From assembly GCA_038229135.1 (NCBI GenBank), contig JBBROS010000003.1:1-64000 (forward strand): 64,000 nt of DNA, read 5' to 3'. The stretch is from JBBROS01 sp038229135 (lineage in GTDB: Bacteria > Pseudomonadota > Alphaproteobacteria > Acetobacterales > Acetobacteraceae). Made by a program: the position numbers and the translations under genes. The notes under the pieces are model-generated. The model saw only the letters and a list, made by a program, of their open reading frames with translations. It ran no database searches and had not been told where the DNA came from. Below, one piece after another: positions 54,740 through 63,517 of the stretch (the first letter of the stretch is position 1; the number at the start of each line of letters is the position of its first letter).

Positions 54740-57646
54740 ATGCCCTCCCCGCCCGTGTGGCCCGCCCCCGCCGACCCCGCCGCCGCCGCCCGCCTGCAGG
54801 AGCGCTACGCCGCCCAGGGTCCGCTCGACCACGCCTTCGCCCACGGCCCCGGTGCCCCCATGCTCGCTGCGATCGGCGGCGGCAGCCCGTTCCTGTCCGA
54901 CCTCGCGATCCGCGAACGCGCCACCACCCGCGCCGTCCTGGAGCAAGGCCCCGCCGCCATCGTCGACGCTGCCTTCACCGCCCTCGCCACCACGCCGTTC
55001 GACGCACCCCGCGCAACCGTGGCGGCCGCCCTCCGCCGAACCCGCCGCCAGGTGGCGCTCACCACGGCCATCGCCGACATCGGCAGCCTCTGGACCCTCG
55101 CCCAGGTCACGGCCACCCTCTCCCGCATGGCCGAGGACACGGTCGCCCTCGCCATCCGCCACCTGCTCCACGCCGCCCACCGCCAGGGCACGCTCGTCCT
55201 GGCCCACCCCAGCCGCCCGGATGACGCCAGCGGCCTCATCGTACTCGGCATGGGCAAGCTCGGCGCGCGCGAACTCAACTACTCCAGCGATATCGACCTC
55301 ATCCTCCTCTACGATCCCGACCTGCACGCGCCCTCCGACACGCTCGGCGCCACCTTCACACGCCTGGCGCGCGACCTGGTTGCAATGATGGAAACCCGCG
55401 ACGCCGACGGCTACGTCTTCCGCACCGACCTCCGCCTCCGCCCAGACCCCGCCGCCACCCCGCCCTGCGTCGCCCTACCCGCCGCCATCGCCTATTACGA
55501 GAGCATGGGCCAGAACTGGGAACGCGCCGCCATGACGAAGGCGCGACCCATAGCCGGAGACATCGCCGCCGGCCACGCCTTCCTCGCCGCCATCCATCCC
55601 TTCATCTGGCGCCGCCGCCTCGACTTCGAGGCCATCGCCGACCTCCATGCCATGAAGCGCCGCATCGACGCCCATCGCGGCTTCTCGCCACACACGATGA
55701 GCGCGCCCGTCCTCCCGGGGCTCGACGTCAAGCTCGCCCCCGGCGGCATCCGCGAGGTGGAGTTCGCCGCCCAGACCCTCCAGCTCGTCTGGGGCGGCCG
55801 CGACCCGACCCTCCGCGACCCCACCACGCTGGGCGCCCTCCGCCGCCTCGCCCGCGCCGGGCACCTGCCGCGCCGGGCCGCCGCCGAGCTCACGGTCGCC
55901 TACCGCCTGTTCCGCCGGGTGGAGCACCGGCTGCAGATGGTCGACGACCGCCAGACCCACGCATTGCCCACGAACGAAGCCGCCCTCGCCCGCTTCGCCC
56001 CCTTCCTCGGTTGCCCCACCCCGGCCGCGCTGGCCACACTCCTCGGCACCCACATGGCCCGCGTGCGCGCCCGCTACGCCGCCGTGTTCGAGGCCGTGCC
56101 CGACGAGGCCGGTGCACCCCGGCTCGACCTCGCCGGACCGGACCTCCCGCTCGAGACGGCCGCCCGCCTCCAGGCCCTCGGCTTCCGCAACATCGAGGGC
56201 ATGGGCGCCACCCTCCGCGGCTGGCGCGCCGGCCGGCTCCGCGCGCTCCGCTCCGCCCGCGCGCGCGAGCTGCTGGACGCGACGCTTCCACGCCTCCTCG
56301 CAGCACTCGCCGCCCAGGCCGACCCCGACGCCGCCTTCGCCCGGCTCGACACCATGCTCGCCCGCCTCCCCGCCGGTGTCCCCCTCCTCTCCATGCTTCA
56401 GCGCAACCCGGCGCTCGCCCCCCGCATAGCCGCCGTCCTCGGTGCCGCCCCGTCGCTCGCCGACCACCTCGCCAGCACCGCCGCGGCATTGGAGGGCCTT
56501 CTCTCCCCACCCGAAGCCACCTGCATCCCGCCGGCGCAGATCCTCGCCGCGCGTCTCGCCGACGCCCGCACCCTCGAGGACACCATCGCCATCACCCGGG
56601 ACCTCGTGCGCGCCGAGGAGTTCCGCCTCTGCGTCCAGCAGATGGAGGGCACGCTCGACGCCGACGAAGCCGGCATCCACCGCACCGCCCTCGCCGACGC
56701 CGCCCTGGGGGCGCTGCTCACCGCCGTGCTGGCGGACCACGCGCGCCGCCACGGCACCATCCGCGGCGGCGACATGGCGGTGGTCGCCCTCGGCAAGGCC
56801 GGCAGCGGCGAGATGATGGCCGGCTCCGACCTCGACCTCCTCCTGCTGTATCACGTGCCGCCCAACGCACCCGACAGCACCGGCCCCCGCCGCCTGCCGC
56901 CGAGCCAATGGTTCATTCGCGCCGCCCACGCGTTCGTGGCCGCCCTCACATCCCCCGGCGGCTCCCAGGGGGCGGCCGGGCCGCTCTACGAGGTGGACAT
57001 GCGGCTCCGCCCCAGCGGCAACAAAGGCCCCGTCGCCGTCCCGCTCGCCGGCTTCGCCCGCTACCAGGCGGCCGAGGCCTGGACCTGGGAGCGCATGGCC
57101 CTCACCCGCGCCCGCGTCGTCGCCGGGCGGCCCGCCATCCGCGCCCGCGCCGCCGCCGCCATCGCCGAAGCGCTCCTGGCACCCCACGACCCGGCACGCA
57201 CCCGCGCCGACGCCGCGGACATGCGCCGCCGCCTGTTGCGTGACAGGCCGGCCGCCGGGCCGTGGGACATGAAGCACCGCGACGGCGGCGGCATGGAGGT
57301 CGAGTTCATCGCCCAGGTCCTCCAGCTCACGGAACGGCCCACGCCCATCCGCCAGAACACCGCCGATGCCCTCGCCCACCTCGCCGCGACCGGCGCGCTC
57401 GAGGCCGCCGAAGCCGCCACCCTCATCGAGGCCGACCGCCTCTGGCGCACCGTGCAGTCACTGCTGCGCATCACCGTCGGCCGTGCGCCCGCCGGCCTCC
57501 CGGCCCCTGCCGAGGCCGCCCTGCTGCACGCCGCCGCCCGCATCGTCGGCCGCCCTCTTGACCGCCCCGCCCTCGATGCCACGCTGGACCGCGCCGCCCA
57601 CGCGGTGCGCGCCAGCTTCAACCACCGGATCGGACCCGTCCCATGA
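54740..57646 (+). CDS. glnE: bifunctional glutamine synthetase adenylyltransferase/adenylyl-removing enzyme
   Basis: A 968-residue enzyme that adds and removes AMP on glutamine synthetase, setting nitrogen assimilation. The two nucleotidyltransferase sites are visible: GMGKLGARELNYSSDIDLIL (deadenylylase half) and ALGKAGSGEMMAGSDLDLLL (adenylylase half). Each is followed by a GlnD-type helical region (LAPGGIREVEFAAQTLQLVW, KHRDGGGMEVEFIAQVLQL). Its TGA overlaps the bcp start (ATGA), an arrangement often seen in alphaproteobacteria. Confidence 0.96.
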   Translation: MPSPPVWPAPADPAAAARLQERYAAQGPLDHAFAHGPGAPMLAAIGGGSPFLSDLAIRERATTRAVLEQGPAAIVDAAFTALATTPFDAPRATVAAALRRTRRQVALTTAIADIGSLWTLAQVTATLSRMAEDTVALAIRHLLHAAHRQGTLVLAHPSRPDDASGLIVLGMGKLGARELNYSSDIDLILLYDPDLHAPSDTLGATFTRLARDLVAMMETRDADGYVFRTDLRLRPDPAATPPCVALPAAIAYYESMGQNWERAAMTKARPIAGDIAAGHAFLAAIHPFIWRRRLDFEAIADLHAMKRRIDAHRGFSPHTMSAPVLPGLDVKLAPGGIREVEFAAQTLQLVWGGRDPTLRDPTTLGALRRLARAGHLPRRAAAELTVAYRLFRRVEHRLQMVDDRQTHALPTNEAALARFAPFLGCPTPAALATLLGTHMARVRARYAAVFEAVPDEAGAPRLDLAGPDLPLETAARLQALGFRNIEGMGATLRGWRAGRLRALRSARARELLDATLPRLLAALAAQADPDAAFARLDTMLARLPAGVPLLSMLQRNPALAPRIAAVLGAAPSLADHLASTAAALEGLLSPPEATCIPPAQILAARLADARTLEDTIAITRDLVRAEEFRLCVQQMEGTLDADEAGIHRTALADAALGALLTAVLADHARRHGTIRGGDMAVVALGKAGSGEMMAGSDLDLLLLYHVPPNAPDSTGPRRLPPSQWFIRAAHAFVAALTSPGGSQGAAGPLYEVDMRLRPSGNKGPVAVPLAGFARYQAAEAWTWERMALTRARVVAGRPAIRARAAAAIAEALLAPHDPARTRADAADMRRRLLRDRPAAGPWDMKHRDGGGMEVEFIAQVLQLTERPTPIRQNTADALAHLAATGALEAAEAATLIEADRLWRTVQSLLRITVGRAPAGLPAPAEAALLHAAARIVGRPLDRPALDATLDRAAHAVRASFNHRIGPVP

Positions 57647-58101
57647 GCCTAGAACCCGGCCAGAAGGCCCCCGACTTCTCGCTCGCCGCCACTGGCGGCC
57701 GCACCGTGAGCCTCGCCGACCACGCCGGCCGGCCACTCGTGCTCTACTTTTATCCCAAGGCCGACACGCCCGGCTGCACCAAGGAGGCCCAAGCCTTCCA
57801 GGAAGCGCTGCCCGATTTCGGCCCCACCGAGGTCATCGCCGTCAGCAAGGACAAGCTGTCCGCGCTCGAGAAATTCGCAGCCAAATACGCGCTCGCATTC
57901 CCGCTGGCCTCAGACGAGGCCGGATCCACCGTCGAAGCCTACGGCGCCTGGGTCGAGAAAAGCATGTATGGCAAGAACTACATGGGCATCGACCGCTCCA
58001 CGATCCTCATCGCCCCGGACGGCACCGTCGCCCGCATCTGGCGCAAGGTGAAGGTCCCCGGGCACGCCGCGGACGTCCTGGCCGCCGTCAGGGCACTCTG
58101 A
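57643..58101 (+). CDS. bcp: thiol peroxidase Bcp (peroxiredoxin Q)
   Basis: A 152-residue peroxiredoxin. The catalytic motif YFYPKADTPGCTKEAQAFQE holds the peroxidatic Cys; the second Cys five residues later, typical of Escherichia coli Bcp, is replaced by Ala, so this is a 1-Cys or other resolving type. YGKNYMGIDRSTILIAPDG is conserved. It is coupled to glnE (ATGA). Confidence 0.94.
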   Translation: MSLEPGQKAPDFSLAATGGRTVSLADHAGRPLVLYFYPKADTPGCTKEAQAFQEALPDFGPTEVIAVSKDKLSALEKFAAKYALAFPLASDEAGSTVEAYGAWVEKSMYGKNYMGIDRSTILIAPDGTVARIWRKVKVPGHAADVLAAVRAL

Positions 58102-58118
58102 CACAGCCGGACCACTCT

Positions 58119-58156
58119 GCCCCCCTCCCCTCGCGGGAGGGGCCGGGGGAGGGGGC
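58119..58156 (+). repeat. GC palindromic element (family A), copy 16
   Basis: GCCCCCCTCCCCTCGCGGGA then GGGGCCGGGGGAGGGGG, the closest copy to consensus, between convergent bcp and the SDR. Confidence 0.9.
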
Positions 58157-58185
58157 GCCGCGTAGGCGGACCGTCGATGTCCTCC

Positions 58186-58947
58186 CTACCCCGGCGCCCC
58201 ATTGATCGTCAGCACCGTCCCCGTCGTGTAGCCGGACCGCGGCGACGCGAGGAACGCCACCGCCGAGGCGATCTCGTCCGCCGAAGCCGGGCGCCCGAAC
58301 GGCATCGCCGTATGGAACTCCCGCCAGCGCCCCGCATCGCCCAGCTCCCGCTCGGCCCGCACGCGCTGCATCGTCTCCATCCGCTCCGTCTCGACCGGCC
58401 CCGGGTTGATGCCCACCACCCGCATCCCGTCCCGCCAGGCGGCGCGGCCCATGGCCCGCGTGAACGCCATCAGCGCCGCGTTGCCCGCCACGCCCGCAAC
58501 GTACCCCGGGTCGAACGTCTCGCCCGCCGCCCCGATCACGTTCACCACCACCCCGCGCCGCGCCGCGAGCCCGGTCCACATCGCTCGCGTAAGGCCGATG
58601 TAGCCGTACACCTTCAGGTCCCACGCAGCCCGCCACCGTGCCTCGTCCACGTCCTGCAGCCCGCCCGCCGGGATGGCGCCGGCATTGTTCACCAGCACGT
58701 CCACCCCGCCCGAAGCGGCCGCCACGCGCGCCACTTCGGTTGCCTGCGACAGATCCGCCGGCTGCGCCTCCACCGCCACCTGGTGGCGCGCCCGCACCGC
58801 GTCGGCCGCGTCCCCCAGCGCCGCCGGGTCGCGGCTCACCAGCACCAGGTCGCACCCCTCCTCGGCCAGCATCATCGCAACGGCTAGCCCGATGCCCTTC
58901 GAGGCCCCGGTGACGAGCGCCCGCTTGCCCCGCAGCTGCAGGTCCAC
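58186..58947 (-). CDS. short-chain dehydrogenase/reductase with atypical active site
   Basis: A 253-residue classical SDR. TGASKGIG binds the nucleotide, NNAGA follows. The catalytic part reads NVIGAAGE (Ser position replaced) and PGYVAGVAGNAALMAF, so Tyr is kept but Lys of the YxxxK is Val and the usual SxS is lost. This GN-AAL variant is seen in a recognised SDR subgroup. The start is a GTG four bases after the binding-protein stop, so the pair is an operon. The substrate is unknown. Confidence 0.85.
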   Translation of the reverse strand: MDLQLRGKRALVTGASKGIGLAVAMMLAEEGCDLVLVSRDPAALGDAADAVRARHQVAVEAQPADLSQATEVARVAAASGGVDVLVNNAGAIPAGGLQDVDEARWRAAWDLKVYGYIGLTRAMWTGLAARRGVVVNVIGAAGETFDPGYVAGVAGNAALMAFTRAMGRAAWRDGMRVVGINPGPVETERMETMQRVRAERELGDAGRWREFHTAMPFGRPASADEIASAVAFLASPRSGYTTGTVLTINGAPG

Positions 58948-58951
58948 CGCG

Positions 58952-59929
58952 CTAGCCCACCACGCCCCGCACCAGGTCGCCCGCGAAGTATTTCGGCAGC
59001 TCCGCCGACACGTCCTTCGTGATCACCCCGAGCCGATGGAACTCCACCGCCTGCCGCTGCATCTGCTCGAGTGAAAGCACCGCCCCGAGCTTGATGCCGG
59101 CCGCGATCCGCACCGCGATCTCGGGCCCGATGCCGGTATAGGCCGTGATGGCCTGCGCGAACGCCTCGGGCGAGGCGGCAAGCCGCTGTTGCGCCTGCAC
59201 GTAGGCCCACACGAACCGCTCCACCGCCGGGCGCTGCCCCTCCACGATGGCCTTGGACGCCGCGAACATGCCCAGCTCCGCGCCCACCGCCCGGCTCTGC
59301 GAGTAGTCCAGCGCCCGCGGCCAGTAGCCATACCCCTCCACCAGCGGCGTGCTCTCGAACGGCTCCCACGTCACGATCGCGTCCACGTCGCCACGCTTCA
59401 GCGCCTGGTTGAAGTTGGACCCGGCGCCCTGGATGTTGACCACCTTCAGCTTCGTGTAATCCACCCCCTGCTCCTGCAGCGCGGCCACGAACTGGAACCA
59501 CACGGCACTGCCCGGCGCCACCGCGACCGTCTTGCCCTCCAGGTCCTTCCACGTCTCGACCTTCACCCCCGTGCGCACCACCGGGAACTTCGCCTGGCTG
59601 CCGACGCCCATCAGCGCCACCATGCTCGTAACCCCCTGGCTGACCGCGATCGGCAAGTCCGCCGGCCCCACCGTGGCCATGTCCAGCGAGCCCGAGGCCA
59701 GCGCCGTGCGGGCATCCGCATACCGCACGAAATCCACCCGCTTCAGCTCCACGCCGAGCGACTTCAGCTCGTCCACGATCAGCGCGATGGGCGAGAGGTG
59801 CGCAACCGTGGCGGCCCCCACGGTCAGGGTCACCGGCTTGTCGAGCGGCGTCGGCCGTGCGCCCAGCGCCTTGGCGACCCCAGGTGCGAGAAGCGGTGCC
59901 AGCAATGCGAGTCGTCGAGTGATGGCCAT
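58952..59929 (-). CDS. ABC transporter substrate-binding protein (NMT1/sulfonate-like)
   Basis: A 325-residue periplasmic protein of the SsuA/ThiY/NMT1 type. The signal peptide MAITRRLALLAPLLAPGVAKALG is followed by LTVGAATVAHLSPIALIVDE, SLDMATVGPADLPIAVSQGV and GDVDAIVTWEPFES. A ligand such as a sulfonate, nitrate or pyrimidine precursor is possible. GGGGG is seven bases before the ATG at 59929. It is followed by the SDR on the same strand; no permease is nearby. Confidence 0.85.
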   Translation of the reverse strand: MAITRRLALLAPLLAPGVAKALGARPTPLDKPVTLTVGAATVAHLSPIALIVDELKSLGVELKRVDFVRYADARTALASGSLDMATVGPADLPIAVSQGVTSMVALMGVGSQAKFPVVRTGVKVETWKDLEGKTVAVAPGSAVWFQFVAALQEQGVDYTKLKVVNIQGAGSNFNQALKRGDVDAIVTWEPFESTPLVEGYGYWPRALDYSQSRAVGAELGMFAASKAIVEGQRPAVERFVWAYVQAQQRLAASPEAFAQAITAYTGIGPEIAVRIAAGIKLGAVLSLEQMQRQAVEFHRLGVITKDVSAELPKYFAGDLVRGVVG

Positions 59930-60097
59930 GATCGTGCCCCCAGATGTGACGCGGAGAATGGGCGACGAAACCGCTCGCCACAACCACGAAACGACCGCCG
60001 CGGCGGCGGCGCCCGCTCGTCATGAACGGTTTGGACACCCTTGCCAGGCATGCTGCCCCACCGTAGGTAATCTGTACTTCACGGAAACGCGAGCTAC

Positions 60098-61912
60098 ATG
60101 CCGACCAGCACTGCCTCTGCCACCGAGCAGTTCCTCCTGGAGTTGACCAACGAGGCCCGCATGGACCCGATGGCGAGCGCGGCCCGCTACGTCGCGTCCT
60201 ACGCCCCGCTCACGGCCCGGCAGACGAACATCCAGAACGCGTTCAGCTTCTTCCATGTCGATGGCGCCGTCCTGCTCGCCGCCTACCAGGCGCTCACCCC
60301 GGTGCAGCCCCTCGCCTGGAACGAGGCGCTCACCGGCGGCGCACGGCTGCACAACGCCGCCATGATCGCGGCCGACCTGCAGACGCACCAGGCGCCGGGC
60401 GAGCCGGACCTCGCCGCCCGCCTCACCGCAGACGGCTACGCCTACGCAACCGCGGGTGAGAACGTCTACGCCTACGCCGCCGACATGGTCTTCACCCTGG
60501 CCGGCTTCATGGTCGACTGGGGCCCCGGCGCCACGGGCATGCAGAACCCGGCCGGGCACCGCGAGAACATCATGAACGCGACGCTTCGGGACATCGGCAT
60601 CGGCGTCGCCGCCGACGCGGTCGTCGGCGCCAAGATCGGCCCGAACGTCGCCACGCAGGACATGGGCGTCCGCCAGTCCCAGCCCGCCATCGTCACCGGC
60701 GTGGCCTACGCGGACACGGACCGCAACGGCTTCTACTCCATCGGCGAGGGCACGGCCGGCGTGTCCGCCACGCTCGACGGCACCGCGACCACGGGCACCG
60801 CAGGCGGCTACACGCTCGAGACCCAGCGCACCGGCCAGCAGGTGCTCGCCTACGCCGGAGCCGCCGGCACGGCCACCATCGTCGTCACGCTCTCGCTCGG
60901 CAACAACGTCAAGATCGACGTGGTCAACGCCACCGAGCTCCGCAGCTCGGCCGACGCGACCGTCGCCGGCGCCACCACCTCGCTCACGGCCCTCGGCACG
61001 GCCGCCCTCAGCCTGGCGATCGGGGACGGCACGGGCCGCACCCTCCGCGCCAACAACGGCGGCGACACGCTGACGGGCAACACCGGCAACGACACCCTCG
61101 TGGGCGGCGCCGGCAAGGACACGCTGCTGGGCGGCGGCGGCACCGACACCCTCGATGGCGGCGACGGTGACGACACGGCCGTGTTCGCCTTCGCCCGCAA
61201 CCAGGCCAGCATCATCGCGAGCGGCGGCGCCTGGGTCGTCGACGCGCCGGGCGTGCACGACACCCTCACGAACGTGGAGCACCTGCGCTTCACCGACGGC
61301 ACGATCGCGGCCCCCACCACCGTGGCCGACGTGTCCTACACCAACACGCGCACCAACGCCGCCGGCGCCGCCACGTCGGACCTGTACACGGGCCCGGTCG
61401 CCGGGCTCGACCGGCAATGGATCTGGGCCAGCCCCGACAGCGTGGCCCTCCGCGCCAACAGCCCCAACGCCTTCCTCAAGGGCGGCGCCGGCGGGGACGC
61501 GCTGCAGGCCAGCAGCGGCAGCAACGTGCTGGACGGCGGCGGCGGCTCCAACTTCCTGGTGGGCTCAACCGCCAACGACGGCGGCACGGACACCTTCTTC
61601 GTCGACGCCCGCGGCGGCCTCGAGACCTGGTCCACCATCGTCGGCTTCCGCCCGGGCGACCAGGCCACCATCTTCGGCTTCCACCCCGGCCTCAGCACCC
61701 GCCCCTGGACGGCGGATGACGGCGCGGCCGGCTTCAAGGGCCTCACCCTGCACAGCGACATCGACGGCCCCGGCCGCGGCACCAAGGCCAGCATGACCTT
61801 CACGGGCATCGACCAGGCCACCGCCGACGCCCGTTTCAGCATCACCGCGGACACGCTGGCCAAGGGCACGGCCGGCGCCGTCGACTACCTGCTGATCCAG
61901 TTCAATCGGTAA
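60098..61912 (+). CDS. secreted CAP-domain protein with RTX repeats
   Basis: A 604-residue protein with no N-terminal signal, as usual for type I secretion. Residues 8-200 form a CAP/SCP domain (LELTNEARMDPMASAARYVA, PLAWNEALTGGARLHNAAMI, GHRENIMNATLRDIGIGV). A SdrD-like or carboxypeptidase-regulatory-like block follows (VAYADTDRNGFYSIGEGTAG). RTX nonapeptides are present at about residues 320-360 (GGDTLTGNTGNDTLVGGAGK, DTLDGGDGDD) and again near 470-490. The C-terminus (DYLLIQFNR) suits type I export. No type I exporter is in the window. CAP domains are often lytic or lipid-binding. Confidence 0.88.
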   Translation: MPTSTASATEQFLLELTNEARMDPMASAARYVASYAPLTARQTNIQNAFSFFHVDGAVLLAAYQALTPVQPLAWNEALTGGARLHNAAMIAADLQTHQAPGEPDLAARLTADGYAYATAGENVYAYAADMVFTLAGFMVDWGPGATGMQNPAGHRENIMNATLRDIGIGVAADAVVGAKIGPNVATQDMGVRQSQPAIVTGVAYADTDRNGFYSIGEGTAGVSATLDGTATTGTAGGYTLETQRTGQQVLAYAGAAGTATIVVTLSLGNNVKIDVVNATELRSSADATVAGATTSLTALGTAALSLAIGDGTGRTLRANNGGDTLTGNTGNDTLVGGAGKDTLLGGGGTDTLDGGDGDDTAVFAFARNQASIIASGGAWVVDAPGVHDTLTNVEHLRFTDGTIAAPTTVADVSYTNTRTNAAGAATSDLYTGPVAGLDRQWIWASPDSVALRANSPNAFLKGGAGGDALQASSGSNVLDGGGGSNFLVGSTANDGGTDTFFVDARGGLETWSTIVGFRPGDQATIFGFHPGLSTRPWTADDGAAGFKGLTLHSDIDGPGRGTKASMTFTGIDQATADARFSITADTLAKGTAGAVDYLLIQFNR

Positions 61913-61940
61913 CCCGACCTTACGGTAGCAAGAAGGCCGG

Positions 61941-61978
61941 CTCCCCCCTTCCCTGTGCGGGAGGGGGCGGGGGAGGGT
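61941..61978 (+). repeat. GC palindromic element (family A), copy 17
   Basis: CTCCCCCCTTCCCTGTGCGG then GAGGGGGCGGGGGAGGG, between the CAP/RTX gene and the convergent crtI. Confidence 0.85.
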
Positions 61979-62005
61979 TGACCGCGAGCGCGGTCCTCCA
62001 TCGGC

Positions 62006-63517
62006 TCACCCGCGCCGCACCACCGCAGCATCCGGCACCACCTGGTCCAGGATCCGCGCCGAGGACACCACCCCCGGCACCCCCGCCCCAGGATGCGTCC
62101 CGGCGCCCACGAAGTAGAGCCCCGCAACCTCCTCGCTGATGTTGTGCGGTCGGAACCAGGCGCTCTGGAACAACTGCGGCTCCAGCGAGAACGCCGCCCC
62201 GTCCATCGACAGCAGCCGGTCCTGGAAATCCTGCGGCGTCAGCATCCTCGAGGTCACGATACACTCGCCCAGGCCCGGCAGCACCGTCTCCTCCAGCCGC
62301 TGCTGGATGCGCGCGCGGTAGGGCTCCGCCTCCACCGCCCAGTCCGTCCCGCTCCGCAGGTTCGGCACCGGCGCCAGCACATAGAACGCATCGCACCCCG
62401 GCGGGGCCAATGACGGGTCGTTGGCCGTAGGTCGATGCAGATACAATGAGAAGTCTTCCGACAGGACGTGCTTGGTGAAGATGTCCCGCAGCAGCCCCTC
62501 GTAGCGCGGCCCGAGCACCATCGTGTGGTGATACACGTCGGGGAACGTCCGGCTGGTCCCGAAATACCACACGATCAGGCTCATGGACGACCGCGCCCGC
62601 GCCAGCTTCGCATCCGTCCAGCGCCGCCGCTTCACGTGCGCGAGCAGCTTCGTGTAGGTCCACCCCACGTCCGCGTTCGACACCACGACGTCCGCCGCAA
62701 GCACCTCGCCACCCGCGAGCCGCACCCCCGTCGCCCGTCCGGACTCGACCTCGATCCGCTCCACCTCGGCGCACGTCCGCAACGTGCCCCCCTGCCCCTC
62801 CATCAGCCGCACCAGCCCGGCCACGATGGCGCCGGTGCCGCCCATCGCGTAATGCACCCCATGCAGCCGCTCCAGGTGCCCCACGAGGCAGTAATAGGCC
62901 GTGGTGGTGAACGGGTTGCCCCCGATCAGCAGCGGATGGAAGCTGAAGGCGATCCGCAGCTTCTCGTTGCGGAAATATTGCGAAACCTTGGCGAACACCG
63001 TCCGGTGCCCGCCCAGCCGCAACATGTCCGGTGCGGACTTCAGCAGCGTCCCGAGCTTGTGGAACGGCTGGTCCGCAAGGTCGTGGAACGCCACCTTGTA
63101 GATGCGCTTGCTTTCCTCGATGAACCGCTCGAACCCCGGCACGTCGTTCGGCTCGAACCGCTCCACCTCGGCACGCATCCCCTCGAAATCCGCCGTGGCA
63201 CTGAACACCGTGCCGTCGTCGAACCGTATCTTGTAGAACGGGTCGATGCTGCGGAGCTCCACATGGTCCGCCATCCGCTCCCCGCACAGCGTCCACAGCT
63301 CCTCGAGCAGGTAGGGCGCCGTGATGATCGTGGGCCCGGCGTCGAACGTGAACCCGTCCTGCCGATAGACATAGGCCCGTCCCCCCGGCGCATCGAGCTT
63401 CTCCACCACCGTCACGCGATACCCGCGCGCGCCCAGCCGGATTGCGGCGGCAAGCCCACCGAACCCTGCCCCGATGACCACGGCGTGGGGGCGATCGGCA
63501 CCGACACTATCGAGCAT
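62006..63517 (-). CDS. crtI: CrtI-type phytoene desaturase (carotenoid dehydrogenase)
   Basis: A 503-residue FAD-dependent carotenoid desaturase or isomerase. The FAD-binding motif VVIGAGFGGLAAAIRLGARG is at residues 13-32, GGRAYVYRQDGFTFDAGPTI follows, and the C-terminal CrtI signature is GAGTHPGAGVPGVVSSARIL. The product is probably lycopene or neurosporene, or a later desaturase; copy number of steps is not readable. Its start overlaps the ATP-grasp gene by 11 bases. No crtB or crtY is in the window; the cluster may continue beyond the right edge. Confidence 0.9.
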   Translation of the reverse strand: MLDSVGADRPHAVVIGAGFGGLAAAIRLGARGYRVTVVEKLDAPGGRAYVYRQDGFTFDAGPTIITAPYLLEELWTLCGERMADHVELRSIDPFYKIRFDDGTVFSATADFEGMRAEVERFEPNDVPGFERFIEESKRIYKVAFHDLADQPFHKLGTLLKSAPDMLRLGGHRTVFAKVSQYFRNEKLRIAFSFHPLLIGGNPFTTTAYYCLVGHLERLHGVHYAMGGTGAIVAGLVRLMEGQGGTLRTCAEVERIEVESGRATGVRLAGGEVLAADVVVSNADVGWTYTKLLAHVKRRRWTDAKLARARSSMSLIVWYFGTSRTFPDVYHHTMVLGPRYEGLLRDIFTKHVLSEDFSLYLHRPTANDPSLAPPGCDAFYVLAPVPNLRSGTDWAVEAEPYRARIQQRLEETVLPGLGECIVTSRMLTPQDFQDRLLSMDGAAFSLEPQLFQSAWFRPHNISEEVAGLYFVGAGTHPGAGVPGVVSSARILDQVVPDAAVVRRG

